Shown here piece after piece: positions 19,726-27,276 of a DNA stretch of 64,000 bases. Location of the stretch: positions 124,001 through 188,000 of the forward strand of contig SVIZ01000003.1 of NCBI GenBank assembly GCA_015069205.1. Reading direction: 5' to 3'. The DNA comes from Oscillospiraceae bacterium. Its GTDB lineage: Bacteria; Bacillota; Clostridia; Saccharofermentanales; Saccharofermentanaceae. The first letter of the stretch is position 1. Each line of letters begins with the position of its first letter. Made by a program: the position numbers and the translations under genes. The notes below the pieces were generated by a model. That model saw nothing but the letters and a program-made list of their open reading frames with translations. It did not search any database and had not been told where the DNA came from.

Positions 19726-20055
19726 TCATTCCTCTGCTTCAGTTTCTTCCTCTTCCGTTTCCTCTTCTGCATCAGTTTCTTCGGACTCGTCAGTCTCCGT
19801 CTCTACAGAACATACTGCCTCGTTTTTCTCGTCAGGCGCGTTGGGATCGATCGTCGTCTCACCCATAAGTACAACCTCTTCAGTCTCAACTGTCTGTGCT
19901 TCACCTTCAAGCTGTACTTCGGTCTCGACAATATCCATACCGCCTGCAATCTGAGGTCCGCATGCAGTACCGAACAAAGCAGTTGCTCCGATAAGAGTTG
20001 CAATGCCGGCTGCATATAAAGGCTTTTTATAATCGTGCTTAGGATCTATCTTCAT
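19726..20055 (-). CDS. Putative substrate peptide of the radical SAM enzyme (copy 2)
   Basis: 109 residues. Residues 1-34 match the neighbouring peptide except at two positions: a basic start (MKIDPKHDYKKPLY), a hydrophobic stretch, then Cys32 in TACGP. This resembles a lipoprotein signal, but Gly at -3 is not a standard lipobox, so it may instead be a membrane-directing leader. The rest is very acidic, with one Cys (AVCSVETE) and a motif VVLMGETTIDP also seen in copy 1. The tail is almost pure Glu/Thr/Asp. A strong AAGGAGGGG ribosome site precedes it. Not matched to any named RiPP class. Confidence 0.7.
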   Translation of the reverse strand: MKIDPKHDYKKPLYAAGIATLIGATALFGTACGPQIAGGMDIVETEVQLEGEAQTVETEEVVLMGETTIDPNAPDEKNEAVCSVETETDESEETDAEEETEEEETEAEE

Positions 20056-20089
20056 AATATTTTCCCCTCCTTAAATACTACAGAAGTTA

Positions 20090-20434
20090 TCAGTGCTCTA
20101 TTTTAGAATTGTTGGGTTCAACTACTGTAGCGACACCTCCAAGCGAAGGCTCGGTCTCACATACTGTTTCACCGCCGGCAAGCTCAACATCTGTAGGATC
20201 TGTCTCAACAACTGCCACATCACCGTCAATCTCAACATAACCGGGATCTATCGTCTCTTCACCCGCAAGCTCGATCTCTGATTCTGAAGGCTTTGAGTCT
20301 CTGTTGCTCTTTGTTCTTCCGGCAGAATCTTTCGGACCGCAGGCCGTACCGAAAAGGGCTGTTGCACCGATAAGAGTTGCAACGCCGATAGCATATAAAG
20401 GCTTTTTATAATCGTGCTTAGGATCGATCTTCAT
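20090..20434 (-). CDS. Putative substrate peptide of the radical SAM enzyme (copy 1)
   Basis: 114 residues from the ATG at 20434 (AAAGGGGAC upstream; an 8-residue longer start at 20458 is less likely). The first 34 residues are the same leader as copy 2, with Cys32 in TACGP. The core differs but repeats one motif twice: IELAGEETIDP and VELAGGETVCETEP. The second carries the only core Cys. The DNA of the leader is also very alike, which points to tandem duplication with divergence of the core, the usual pattern for modified-peptide precursors. Likely co-transcribed with copy 2 and the radical SAM gene. Confidence 0.7.
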   Translation of the reverse strand: MKIDPKHDYKKPLYAIGVATLIGATALFGTACGPKDSAGRTKSNRDSKPSESEIELAGEETIDPGYVEIDGDVAVVETDPTDVELAGGETVCETEPSLGGVATVVEPNNSKIEH

Positions 20435-20665
20435 TTTTATGTCCCCTTTAATCATCATAACATCTAAGGTTTTTCACCGGAAATCCGGCACCTTTTAATC
20501 TATATACAGATAGTTGATCCAAAATGTTGCAGCTGGCGCGAAAAATAATACAACAGACTTTTATGTTGTCAGCCCACCTAACTAATACAGGGTATCCCAT
20601 AGTTTGAGACATCCTGCACAACAGGTTTAAGTTAACTTAACAAATCATCTCTAATTCGGTTATAG

Positions 20666-21421
20666 CTATTTTGATTCCAAAATTTGTATTGAATAATAGG
20701 TTGTACCATCAAATTCATGTATTTGATATCCAATGCTGACATTATGAAAACCACCTAATTCTATTTCATATCCGCCTTCATAGTAGCCGGCACAATCGTA
20801 GTCTTCAGCCTCGGCACCATCAACAGCATAATAATCTTTAAATGCCTCCATGACCGCCTTCACTCTGTCAAAATCATAGAAATCAATTTCAATATTGCAT
20901 TCAACCTCTTTAAATACATTTTCGGAAATATATATGTTATCCACGTAATCAATCGGATCATCCAGCACGGGTGAATACGAAATAAATAAGTCACCAGTAG
21001 AATCAACATAATAATCTTCCGGTTCTACCAACAGATAATCTCTTAACTTATCCTTGCAATCCAAGCCTAATTCGTCAACGGTATCACGATAGTATGCATA
21101 GAGTTCAACGATTTCTTCAGGTGTCATATTATCGACCAGATAATAACACTCTTCCCCATCATAGCCGCCTTCTTCATAGTACTTTCTTCCTTCGGTACCA
21201 TCGGTATCTTCTTCATCATCGTCAGAGTTTCTGTCACGTCCATGGCGGTCATCGTCGTCATCGTCTTCATCTTCGTCTTCAGTACGTTCACTTCTTCTGT
21301 CGCGGTCGTCATCATCGTCGTCTTTTCTGGACTTTCCGGAACCTGTCTTACCGCACGCACAAAGTCCCATGATCATTGCGCCTGCGAGCAATACGCATAA
21401 AAGCTTCTTCATTCCCTTCAT
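20666..21421 (-). CDS. Lipoprotein with a long Asp/Glu/Arg linker
   Basis: 251 residues from the ATG at 21421 (GGGAG upstream; the frame extends to 21514 but without a good site). A signal peptide ends in a lipobox LCAC. Then comes an about 50-residue linker made almost only of Asp, Glu, Arg and Ser, and a soluble C-terminal domain of about 150 residues rich in Tyr, Asp and Glu that I do not recognise. It should be anchored outside the membrane with the acidic linker spanning the wall. The linker might bind cations; inference. The 230-bp gap before it (20435-20665) has only short palindromes. Confidence 0.65.
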   Translation of the reverse strand: MKGMKKLLCVLLAGAMIMGLCACGKTGSGKSRKDDDDDDRDRRSERTEDEDEDDDDDDRHGRDRNSDDDEEDTDGTEGRKYYEEGGYDGEECYYLVDNMTPEEIVELYAYYRDTVDELGLDCKDKLRDYLLVEPEDYYVDSTGDLFISYSPVLDDPIDYVDNIYISENVFKEVECNIEIDFYDFDRVKAVMEAFKDYYAVDGAEAEDYDCAGYYEGGYEIELGGFHNVSIGYQIHEFDGTTYYSIQILESK

Positions 21422-21584
21422 TGTTTTTTCTCCCTTATTCAAATGCTCATTTGAGTTCAAAAAAGAGTACCACCCGACAGCAATCTCTTTAAACTCATAA
21501 TCATTATATACCATTAAATATATTTGATAAGGTATTTTAGGACCGGTTTTCCCCTTGTTTCACCAGGCATACAGCCAAATTACA

Positions 21585-22457
21585 TCACCTTGATCCGCGG
21601 TATCCGACACCATATGTGTCCGTGTAATAATCAATTCTCTTCGAATCACTGAAAACAGGCTCATAGATGTTCTTGTCAGGATCGATACCCACAAGTTCAC
21701 ATACAGCTTTGTTTGCTCTTATTGTGAGATCCTTTTCGCGTTCCTTAGGCTTAAGTTCCTTATTCGGAAAAATAGGTTCGCCGACATGAAGGGTAAACAC
21801 TGCAATCTGACGGAAGATTTTCTTGCGTATCCAGCCAGGCTCACGGTATGAAAATCCTAAAGGGATTATGGGCTTGTCATTGCTTACGGCGATCATTGAC
21901 GCGCCGCGCTTAAAAGGTCGGATGGGCTGATAGTATTCCCACATCGAACCTTCAGCATAGATGTGAAGCCAGCCGTGATCTTCATTAAGAAGACTGCCAA
22001 GTGTCTTTAAAAATGCCTTCTGGCCGGCAACGCTTTTTTCAGGGATAGGAATACCTCCGACAAGACGTATCAGCGTACCGTTCTCACCGTTGATGTTTTT
22101 GTCCCATGCAAGAAGATTGGATCTATAAGGTCGTATGGCTTTCATTACGGCAAGATAATCCCACATGTGAACATGGTTGCAGACCGAGATAACGCCGTCA
22201 TCAAGAACGTCTTTATATTTCTTGATGTTTTCGCGGCCTTCGATCTTAAGGCCAAGTCGTACCGTCGCAACCGGAAAAACAACCACATTCAAAAGGATGC
22301 GGACCATCTTCTGCTTGAACCTGAACCAGCCGGACTTATCGATATAAGGATACGAAGAATCGAAGACATACCCGCGGTCTTTATGGATCTTCAGATAATG
22401 TTTGTCTGTTATCTCTGTATACGGAAAACGGTTTGTCTTCGGATCAAACATAGTCAC
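21585..22457 (-). CDS. PlsC-type lysophospholipid acyltransferase
   Basis: 290 residues with NHVHMWD (HX4D) and YAEGSMW, the PlsC family motifs 1 and 3, and a later IIPLGFSY motif 4. An N-terminal hydrophobic segment (about residues 50-65) could anchor it to the membrane. It likely acylates 1-acylglycerol-3-phosphate or a related lipid. It is one of two PlsC-like proteins here; the other (3449-4732) carries a zinc ribbon. It appears monocistronic, and the double-glycine peptide terminator lies upstream of it. Confidence 0.8.
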   Translation of the reverse strand: MTMFDPKTNRFPYTEITDKHYLKIHKDRGYVFDSSYPYIDKSGWFRFKQKMVRILLNVVVFPVATVRLGLKIEGRENIKKYKDVLDDGVISVCNHVHMWDYLAVMKAIRPYRSNLLAWDKNINGENGTLIRLVGGIPIPEKSVAGQKAFLKTLGSLLNEDHGWLHIYAEGSMWEYYQPIRPFKRGASMIAVSNDKPIIPLGFSYREPGWIRKKIFRQIAVFTLHVGEPIFPNKELKPKEREKDLTIRANKAVCELVGIDPDKNIYEPVFSDSKRIDYYTDTYGVGYRGSR

Positions 22458-22530
22458 TCTTTCAGGTTCAGATCATAGTATGTTTATAAAAGTGATTATA
22501 TCATTTGTTTCCGAAGTGCCCTAAAACAAA

Positions 22531-22570
22531 CAACGGCAGATCACTCAAGCATCTGATCTGCCGTTGAATT
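22531..22570 (-). terminator. Terminator after the double-glycine peptide gene
   Basis: Perfect 13-bp arms CAACGGCAGATCA (22531-22543) and TGATCTGCCGTTG (22554-22566), followed on the minus strand by TTTGTTTT. It lies 17 nt after the stop. Confidence 0.88.
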
Positions 22571-22583
22571 GAAGTTACTGCTG

Positions 22584-22916
22584 TCACGGAAGAGGGATAG
22601 CGATCTTTGGTCCTTTGATCAATTTCTGTTTGGCAATCTTTCTTGCCTCATCATATGTAATGGGATGGCCATTATAAAAATATTCATTGTCGCTGACAGG
22701 ATGAGTGACACATGTAATGCCGATCGTTTCCCATGCTTTGCTCACTTTATCAGAACAGTCATTCCAGTTGAACGTAGCCTCAAAGCTGTTAAAATCTCCG
22801 TCCATAAGTCCATTCTTATGAAGAAATTCACTGTCATTTACGACCTCACCGACAACTCCGCCGCTTACGATTTCGAGATCTTTCATATCGAGTTCTTTCA
22901 TATTATTGTTTTTCAT
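22584..22916 (-). CDS. Double-glycine-leader peptide (bacteriocin/RiPP-like precursor)
   Basis: 110 residues. The start MKELDMKDLEIVSGG (residues 6-20) is a classic double-glycine leader, with Leu/Met/Leu/Val at the expected spacing before Gly-Gly. Such leaders are cut by C39-peptidase ABC exporters. The remaining 90 residues are neutral to acidic, with two Cys (NDC and ITC), several aromatic residues and the end KGPKIAIPLP. I do not recognise the core. AAGGAGG lies 7 nt before the ATG, and a strong terminator follows. No C39 exporter, immunity gene or modifying enzyme is adjacent; the radical SAM gene is about 3 kb away with unrelated genes between. Confidence 0.72.
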   Translation of the reverse strand: MKNNNMKELDMKDLEIVSGGVVGEVVNDSEFLHKNGLMDGDFNSFEATFNWNDCSDKVSKAWETIGITCVTHPVSDNEYFYNGHPITYDEARKIAKQKLIKGPKIAIPLP

Positions 22917-22977
22917 GTTGAAGCCTCCTTGTTTGATGTTTTTATGTTATGGCTTCATTATCACAGTCCGCGGAAAA

Positions 22978-22999
22978 CCGGACAATCAGTAATGTCCGG
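22978..22999. other. Palindrome upstream of the double-glycine peptide
   Basis: CCGGACA (22978-22984) and TGTCCGG (22993-22999) with an 8-bp loop, about 60 bp upstream of the start codon. It is flanked by TTTT on both strands in the outward direction, so it could be a weak terminator/attenuator or an operator. Confidence 0.45.
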
Positions 23000-23049
23000 C
23001 CTTTTTGTCGGTTAAGCAACAAATACAGGGTTTACTGTTGCAGAACATA

Positions 23050-23076
23050 AAAAGGACCCGGTTTGATCCGGGTCCC
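23050..23076 (-). terminator. Terminator after glnA
   Basis: GGACCCGG (23054-23061) and CCGGGTCC (23068-23075); on the minus strand the second arm is followed by TTTTTATG. It lies 25 nt past the glnA stop. Confidence 0.88.
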
Positions 23077-23100
23077 GAGTGTGTTTTTGTTGTGATCAGT

Positions 23101-24525
23101 TTAGAGATCGTAATACATCTCATATTCCATAGGTGTAGGCATTGAGATGTGACGGCCCAAGTCCTTTCTTCTGTTTGCGATCCAGAGATTTATAAGTTCG
23201 ATCGGGAAAACGCCGCCTGCTGTAAGGAAGTCGTGATCTTTCTCGAGTGCTTTAAGAGCAGAACCCAAAGACTTGGGAAGACCCTTGATCTTTTTCTTGT
23301 CTTCTTCGGAAAGATTGAAAAGGTTAAAGTCATAAGGGCCATAGCCTTCAGCTTCGGGATCGATCTTATTCTTAATACCGTCGAGACCTGCCATGAGGAT
23401 TGCAGCATAGCAATAGTAAGGATTGCATGTGGCATCCGGATTCCTTAATTCAAATCTCTTCTTGTCAGGTGTCTTGGCGTATGCGGGAATACGGATTACA
23501 GCGCTTCTGTTAGCGGTAGCATAACCGATCGTGACAGGCGCTTCAAAGCCCGGAAGAAGTCTCTTATAAGAGTTGGTCGAAGGATTTGAGAATGCACAGA
23601 TCGCAGAAACGTGCTTTAAGACTCCGCCAATGAAATAAAGAGCAGTCTGTGACAAGCCCGAGTATCCGTTCTCATCGTAGAAAACAGGCTTTCCGTCCTT
23701 GAACATAAGCATGTGGACGTGCATGCCTGAACCAGCTTCACCATAAACGGGCTTCGGCATGAACGTAGCTGTCTTTCCTTCTGCTACAGCCTCATTCTTG
23801 ACGATGTACTTGGTAAGCATCGTCTTATCTGCCATCTCGGTCATGGTACCGAATTCAACTTCGATCTCCATCTGTGCGGAACCTACTTCGTGATGGTGAT
23901 ACTTGACCTTGATGCCCTGGTTCTCCATGAGCATAGCAACGCGGCTTCTGAAGTCATAAGCAACATCCTGAGGAGGAGCGATATGGTATCCGCCCTGATG
24001 AGGAGTCTGGAAACCTAAACTTCCGATCTCGCCTGAGTTCCAGAACGCTTCATCACCGTCAATGGTAAAGCCGGAACTGTTTGGTTTGTTGGCGAATGTG
24101 ACCTCATCGAAAACATAGAACTCGAATTCAGGTCCCAAAAGAAACTGGTCAGCAACGCCCGTTTCCTTCATGTATTCTTCCGCTCGCTTACTGACGTTTC
24201 TGGGTTCCTGATTAAAAGGAATGTTCTCGTCTTTTCCGATGATGCGTACGTCGCCGATCATGGAGAGAGTCTTGATCTCGCAGAAATCGTCGATAGCGGC
24301 ACTTGAGAGATCAGGAATAAATACCATGTCACTCTTCTCGACGGGCGCAAAACCATAATTGCTGCCGTCAAAACCTATGCCTTCTGTCATGATAGATTCA
24401 GTGAATCTTTCTGCCGGGATCGTCAGATGATGCCATCTTCCGTTGAGATCTATCATCCTGAAATCGATCATCTTGATGTCATTCTCGTCGATGTAGATCC
24501 TCGCTTCCTCAAAGTTACTCAGCAT
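23101..24525 (-). CDS. glnA: Glutamine synthetase, type I
   Basis: Makes glutamine from glutamate, ammonia and ATP; forms dodecamers. Start ATG 24525 with GGAGG 8 nt upstream; an in-frame GTG at 24534 overlaps that site. 474 residues. Motifs: GFDGSNYGF, GPEFEFYVF, HHHEVGSAQMEI, the ATP loop GEAGSGMHVHM, NPSTNSYKRL and NRSAVIRIP. The length and C-terminus (MEYEMYYDL) resemble the GSI-beta type, yet the adenylylation site aligns as NLFNLSEED, with Phe in place of the modified Tyr. It therefore cannot be controlled by adenylylation. Single gene with its own terminator. Confidence 0.96.
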   Translation of the reverse strand: MLSNFEEARIYIDENDIKMIDFRMIDLNGRWHHLTIPAERFTESIMTEGIGFDGSNYGFAPVEKSDMVFIPDLSSAAIDDFCEIKTLSMIGDVRIIGKDENIPFNQEPRNVSKRAEEYMKETGVADQFLLGPEFEFYVFDEVTFANKPNSSGFTIDGDEAFWNSGEIGSLGFQTPHQGGYHIAPPQDVAYDFRSRVAMLMENQGIKVKYHHHEVGSAQMEIEVEFGTMTEMADKTMLTKYIVKNEAVAEGKTATFMPKPVYGEAGSGMHVHMLMFKDGKPVFYDENGYSGLSQTALYFIGGVLKHVSAICAFSNPSTNSYKRLLPGFEAPVTIGYATANRSAVIRIPAYAKTPDKKRFELRNPDATCNPYYCYAAILMAGLDGIKNKIDPEAEGYGPYDFNLFNLSEEDKKKIKGLPKSLGSALKALEKDHDFLTAGGVFPIELINLWIANRRKDLGRHISMPTPMEYEMYYDL

Positions 24526-24550
24526 ATATTCCACCTCCGCTAAAGTAAGA

Positions 24551-24595
24551 TAAGCGCTGACCTGAAGTAATATTGCACGTCCAGGTCAACGCTTA
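24551..24595 (-). promoter_or_regulatory. Inverted repeat in the glnA leader
   Basis: Arms of 14 bp with one mismatch (24551-24564 with 24582-24595), 17-bp loop, about 25 bp upstream of the glnA start. No T-run follows on the minus strand. It may be an RNA control element or a protein site; it does not match the GlnR consensus TGTNAN7TNACA. Confidence 0.5.
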
Positions 24596-24705
24596 ACTAA
24601 TAAAATCATAGCACAGGGAACATCAAATAAAATTGTTAATGCTGGGGCAAAACGCCCTTTTTTCCATATCAAAAGGGACAATCTGCACAAGCGGGATAGT
24701 TATCT

Positions 24706-25107
24706 TTACTTTCTCTTGAAGACCATCTTCATACTGTCTTCGCCTTCGCCGACTGTATAAGTCATTTTATTGCCGTGGACCTCCGGCGATACAAAAACAA
24801 AATCTCCCAACATCTTGAAATCATATGTATTGTCACCTGTCTGCTCCACGGTAAAAGTCATCGTTACCGGCTTTTTCATTAACGGTGCTTCGCATGTATA
24901 TTCAGCTGTAGTTCCGTTCACCACATACTGCTCGGATACTCCCAGATCCTTAAGTTCAGAAGAGGAAACCTTCGTTCCGTCACTCTCATATTCTTCAACG
25001 AGGACCCATGTTCCTTCGATTCCCTTATTGCCGCAGCCTGATATAACAAACAGTCCGGCAAACACCAGCGCAAACACTGCAATGAACTTGATACTTCTTG
25101 TCTTCAT
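24706..25107 (-). CDS. Small lipocalin-like lipoprotein
   Basis: 133 residues from the ATG at 25107 (GAGGGG 7 nt upstream). The signal peptide ends in lipobox VISGC. The mature part begins GIEGTWVLVEE, a pattern seen in small lipocalin-like lipoproteins where GxW starts the barrel, and then shows regular beta-strand alternation. It should sit on the outer face of the membrane. Ligand and role unknown. It is a single gene, divergent from the LarA-like gene. Confidence 0.65.
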   Translation of the reverse strand: MKTRSIKFIAVFALVFAGLFVISGCGNKGIEGTWVLVEEYESDGTKVSSSELKDLGVSEQYVVNGTTAEYTCEAPLMKKPVTMTFTVEQTGDNTYDFKMLGDFVFVSPEVHGNKMTYTVGEGEDSMKMVFKRK

Positions 25108-25185
25108 TTGTTTTCCCCTCAAAGAATTTTCCGTGCATTTATACTACATGAAGATACTTAGCATATGGAAGAGCTCAAAAGTTCA

Positions 25186-25215
25186 CCGAAAATCAGTAAA
25201 ATTAACGATTTTCGG
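25186..25215 (+). other. Hairpin in the gap before larA
   Basis: Perfect 9-bp arms CCGAAAATC (25186-25194) and GATTTTCGG (25207-25215), followed by CTTTTAGG. It lies upstream of the larA promoter, so it is not part of that transcript. Confidence 0.45.
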
Positions 25216-25234
25216 CTTTTAGGCATATATCTCC

Positions 25235-25262
25235 TTGTGAATAGCGGTTATCAAGGTAAAAT
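25235..25262 (+). promoter_or_regulatory. Probable promoter of the LarA-like gene
   Basis: TTGTGA (25235-25240), 16-bp spacer, TAAAAT (25257-25262), about 32 bp before the start codon. Confidence 0.5.
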
Positions 25263-25294
25263 AGAAAAAACTTATATTTACTATGGAGCGGCAT

Positions 25295-26548
25295 ATGAAG
25301 GTAGAATTCGGCTACGGCAAAGGCGTACAGACAGTAGATATCCCCGATAAGAATCTCGATCAGATCCTTGTAGCAAATGAGATCGTGCATGAAAGACGCG
25401 GCCCTGATGCCGTTGTTTATGCGCTCGAAAACCCTATCGGATCTCCCCGTCTCAAAGACCTTGTAAAACCGGGTCAGAAGATCTGCATCATCACAAGTGA
25501 CATCTCAAGACCGATACCGAGTTTTGACGTAATCCCCTCCATACTTGATGAGCTCTATCTAGCCGGATGCAAAAAAGAAGATATCTATGTCGTTTTCGCA
25601 TTGGGCTCACACAGACCCCACACCGAAGAAGAAAAGAAAAAGCTTGTCGGCGAGCGTGTATACAGCGAAGTAAGATGCATCGATTCAGATCCTTCCGACT
25701 GCATCCATATGGGAGATACTTCAAGAGGAACTCCCGTTGATATCACAAGAAGCGTTGCAGAAGCTGATTTCAGAATCGGCGTAGGCAACATCGAGTTCCA
25801 CTATTTTGCTGGTTACTCCGGCGGTGCCAAGGCCCTCATGCCCGGCGTATCAACGCCTTCCGCAATCCAGGTAAACCACCGCATGATGATCGATGAAAAA
25901 GCATGCGCAGGCAACCTCAACGGCAACCCGATCAGAGCAGACATCGAAGAGTCAGAGACATTCTGCCATCTCTCGTTCATCGTTAATCCTATTCTTGATG
26001 AGCATAAGCACATCGTTTACTGCGTTGCAGGCGACGTTACAAAGGCTCACAGAGCAGGATGCAGCTATCTCGATAAGATGTACAGAAAACCGCTCAAGAG
26101 AAGAGCCGATATCGTTCTGGTCTCTCAGGGAGGCGCACCAAAGGATGCTAACCTTTATCAGACACAGAAAGCTTTGGACAACTCCAAGTATGCAGTAGCT
26201 GACGGCGGTACGATAATCGTTATCGGCGCTTGCAACGAAGGTTTGGGAAGTGCCAAGTTCGAGGAATGGCTCACTACTGCAAATACACCGGACGAACTCA
26301 TCGAGAGAGTCGGAAGGGATTTCCAGCTGGGCGGACATAAAGCTGCAGCCATCGCAATGGTATTAAAGCATGCGAAGATCGTTCTCATCTCCGAGATGGA
26401 TGACGACTTCGTAAGAAGCATCTTCCTTGAGCCCATGCATTCTGCACAGGAAGCATTCGATGAAGCATACGCAAGATATGGAGAAGACTGCTCTGTCATC
26501 TGCATGCCTTTTGGCGGTGCCACACTTCCGATGCCGCCTGAAGACTGA
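25295..26548 (+). CDS. LarA-family (nickel-pincer) racemase homologue
   Basis: 417 residues from ATG 25295 (GGAG 7 nt upstream; an ATG at 25283 is also in frame). LarA is the lactate racemase that uses a nickel-pincer nucleotide covalently bound to a Lys. Family motifs are present: SDISRPIPS, GSHRPHT with a conserved His, and FHYFAGYSGGAKALMPG carrying the His and the cofactor Lys. LarA homologues also act on other 2-hydroxy acids, so the substrate is uncertain. The cofactor genes larB, larC and larE are not in the window. It is followed by a PAP2 gene on the same strand. Confidence 0.82.
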   Translation: MKVEFGYGKGVQTVDIPDKNLDQILVANEIVHERRGPDAVVYALENPIGSPRLKDLVKPGQKICIITSDISRPIPSFDVIPSILDELYLAGCKKEDIYVVFALGSHRPHTEEEKKKLVGERVYSEVRCIDSDPSDCIHMGDTSRGTPVDITRSVAEADFRIGVGNIEFHYFAGYSGGAKALMPGVSTPSAIQVNHRMMIDEKACAGNLNGNPIRADIEESETFCHLSFIVNPILDEHKHIVYCVAGDVTKAHRAGCSYLDKMYRKPLKRRADIVLVSQGGAPKDANLYQTQKALDNSKYAVADGGTIIVIGACNEGLGSAKFEEWLTTANTPDELIERVGRDFQLGGHKAAAIAMVLKHAKIVLISEMDDDFVRSIFLEPMHSAQEAFDEAYARYGEDCSVICMPFGGATLPMPPED

Positions 26549-26628
26549 GAATTCACTAATTTATAACTAAATTCTTTTCAGGTTTAGTTATAAAATCCGT
26601 AATAGAGAAATTTGAATAGGGGATAAAT

Positions 26629-27240
26629 ATGGATTGGGAAGCGTCGTTTCTTCTTTATATTCAGGAACACATAAGAACGGATTTTATGAATCCGTTCATG
26701 ACTGCTCTGACTCATACAGGTGATTACGGTATATTTCTGATCGCACTGGCAGTTCTTCTGCTCATCATCCCGAAGACCAGAAGGATCGGACTTATTGCAG
26801 GGATCAGCATTGCGATAGAAGCACTTCTGACCAATGTTTTCATAAAGAATGCCGTTGCAAGAACAAGACCTTACGAAGCCATTGACGGACTTGTAAACCT
26901 CATAGAAAAGCAGAAGGATTACTCCTTCCCTTCCGGACACAGCGGCGCGGCATTTGCAGTAATGGGAGCTATACTTGTAATAGCAATATTAGGACTTCCC
27001 GTAGCTGAAAGATCAGGTAAGATCACAAGATCAAAGATGAGCACTGCATATAAGATCGTTGCGGTCATAGCGATCATATATGCAATAGCACTGGCGTTCT
27101 CAAGACTTTATGTAGGCGTTCACTATCCGACCGATGTTCTCGGAGGAATACTCCTGGGAATCGCAACAAGTTTTGCATCATATTTTATCTACCGCGCTAT
27201 ACTCAAGGTCTATGCTCAGAAAAAAGCAAATGCAAATTAA
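26629..27240 (+). CDS. PAP2-family membrane phosphatase
   Basis: 203-residue membrane protein with the three PAP2 motifs: KNAVARTRP (KX6RP), PSGH in FPSGHSG, and SRLYVGVHYPTD. Five to six membrane spans. Likely dephosphorylates lipid phosphates such as undecaprenyl pyrophosphate or phosphatidic acid. It is 80 bp downstream of the LarA-like gene; the gap has an AT-rich 11-bp inverted repeat (26561-26571 with 26583-26593). A terminator lies right at its stop. Confidence 0.88.
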   Translation: MDWEASFLLYIQEHIRTDFMNPFMTALTHTGDYGIFLIALAVLLLIIPKTRRIGLIAGISIAIEALLTNVFIKNAVARTRPYEAIDGLVNLIEKQKDYSFPSGHSGAAFAVMGAILVIAILGLPVAERSGKITRSKMSTAYKIVAVIAIIYAIALAFSRLYVGVHYPTDVLGGILLGIATSFASYFIYRAILKVYAQKKANAN

Positions 27241-27272
27241 ACAGGGCTTTCTCATTATGAGCAAGCCCTGTT
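27240..27272. terminator. Bidirectional terminator between PAP2 and GGDEF genes
   Basis: Ten-bp arms AACAGGGCTT (27240-27249) and AAGCCCTGTT (27263-27272) between the convergent stops. Confidence 0.8.
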
Positions 27273-27276
27273 CTGA

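Noticed and set aside
21200..21320. Simple-sequence repeat or frameshift artefact in the acidic lipoprotein
   Set aside because: The frame stays open on both sides and the signal peptide and C-terminal domain are in the same frame, so it is a genuine low-complexity linker.
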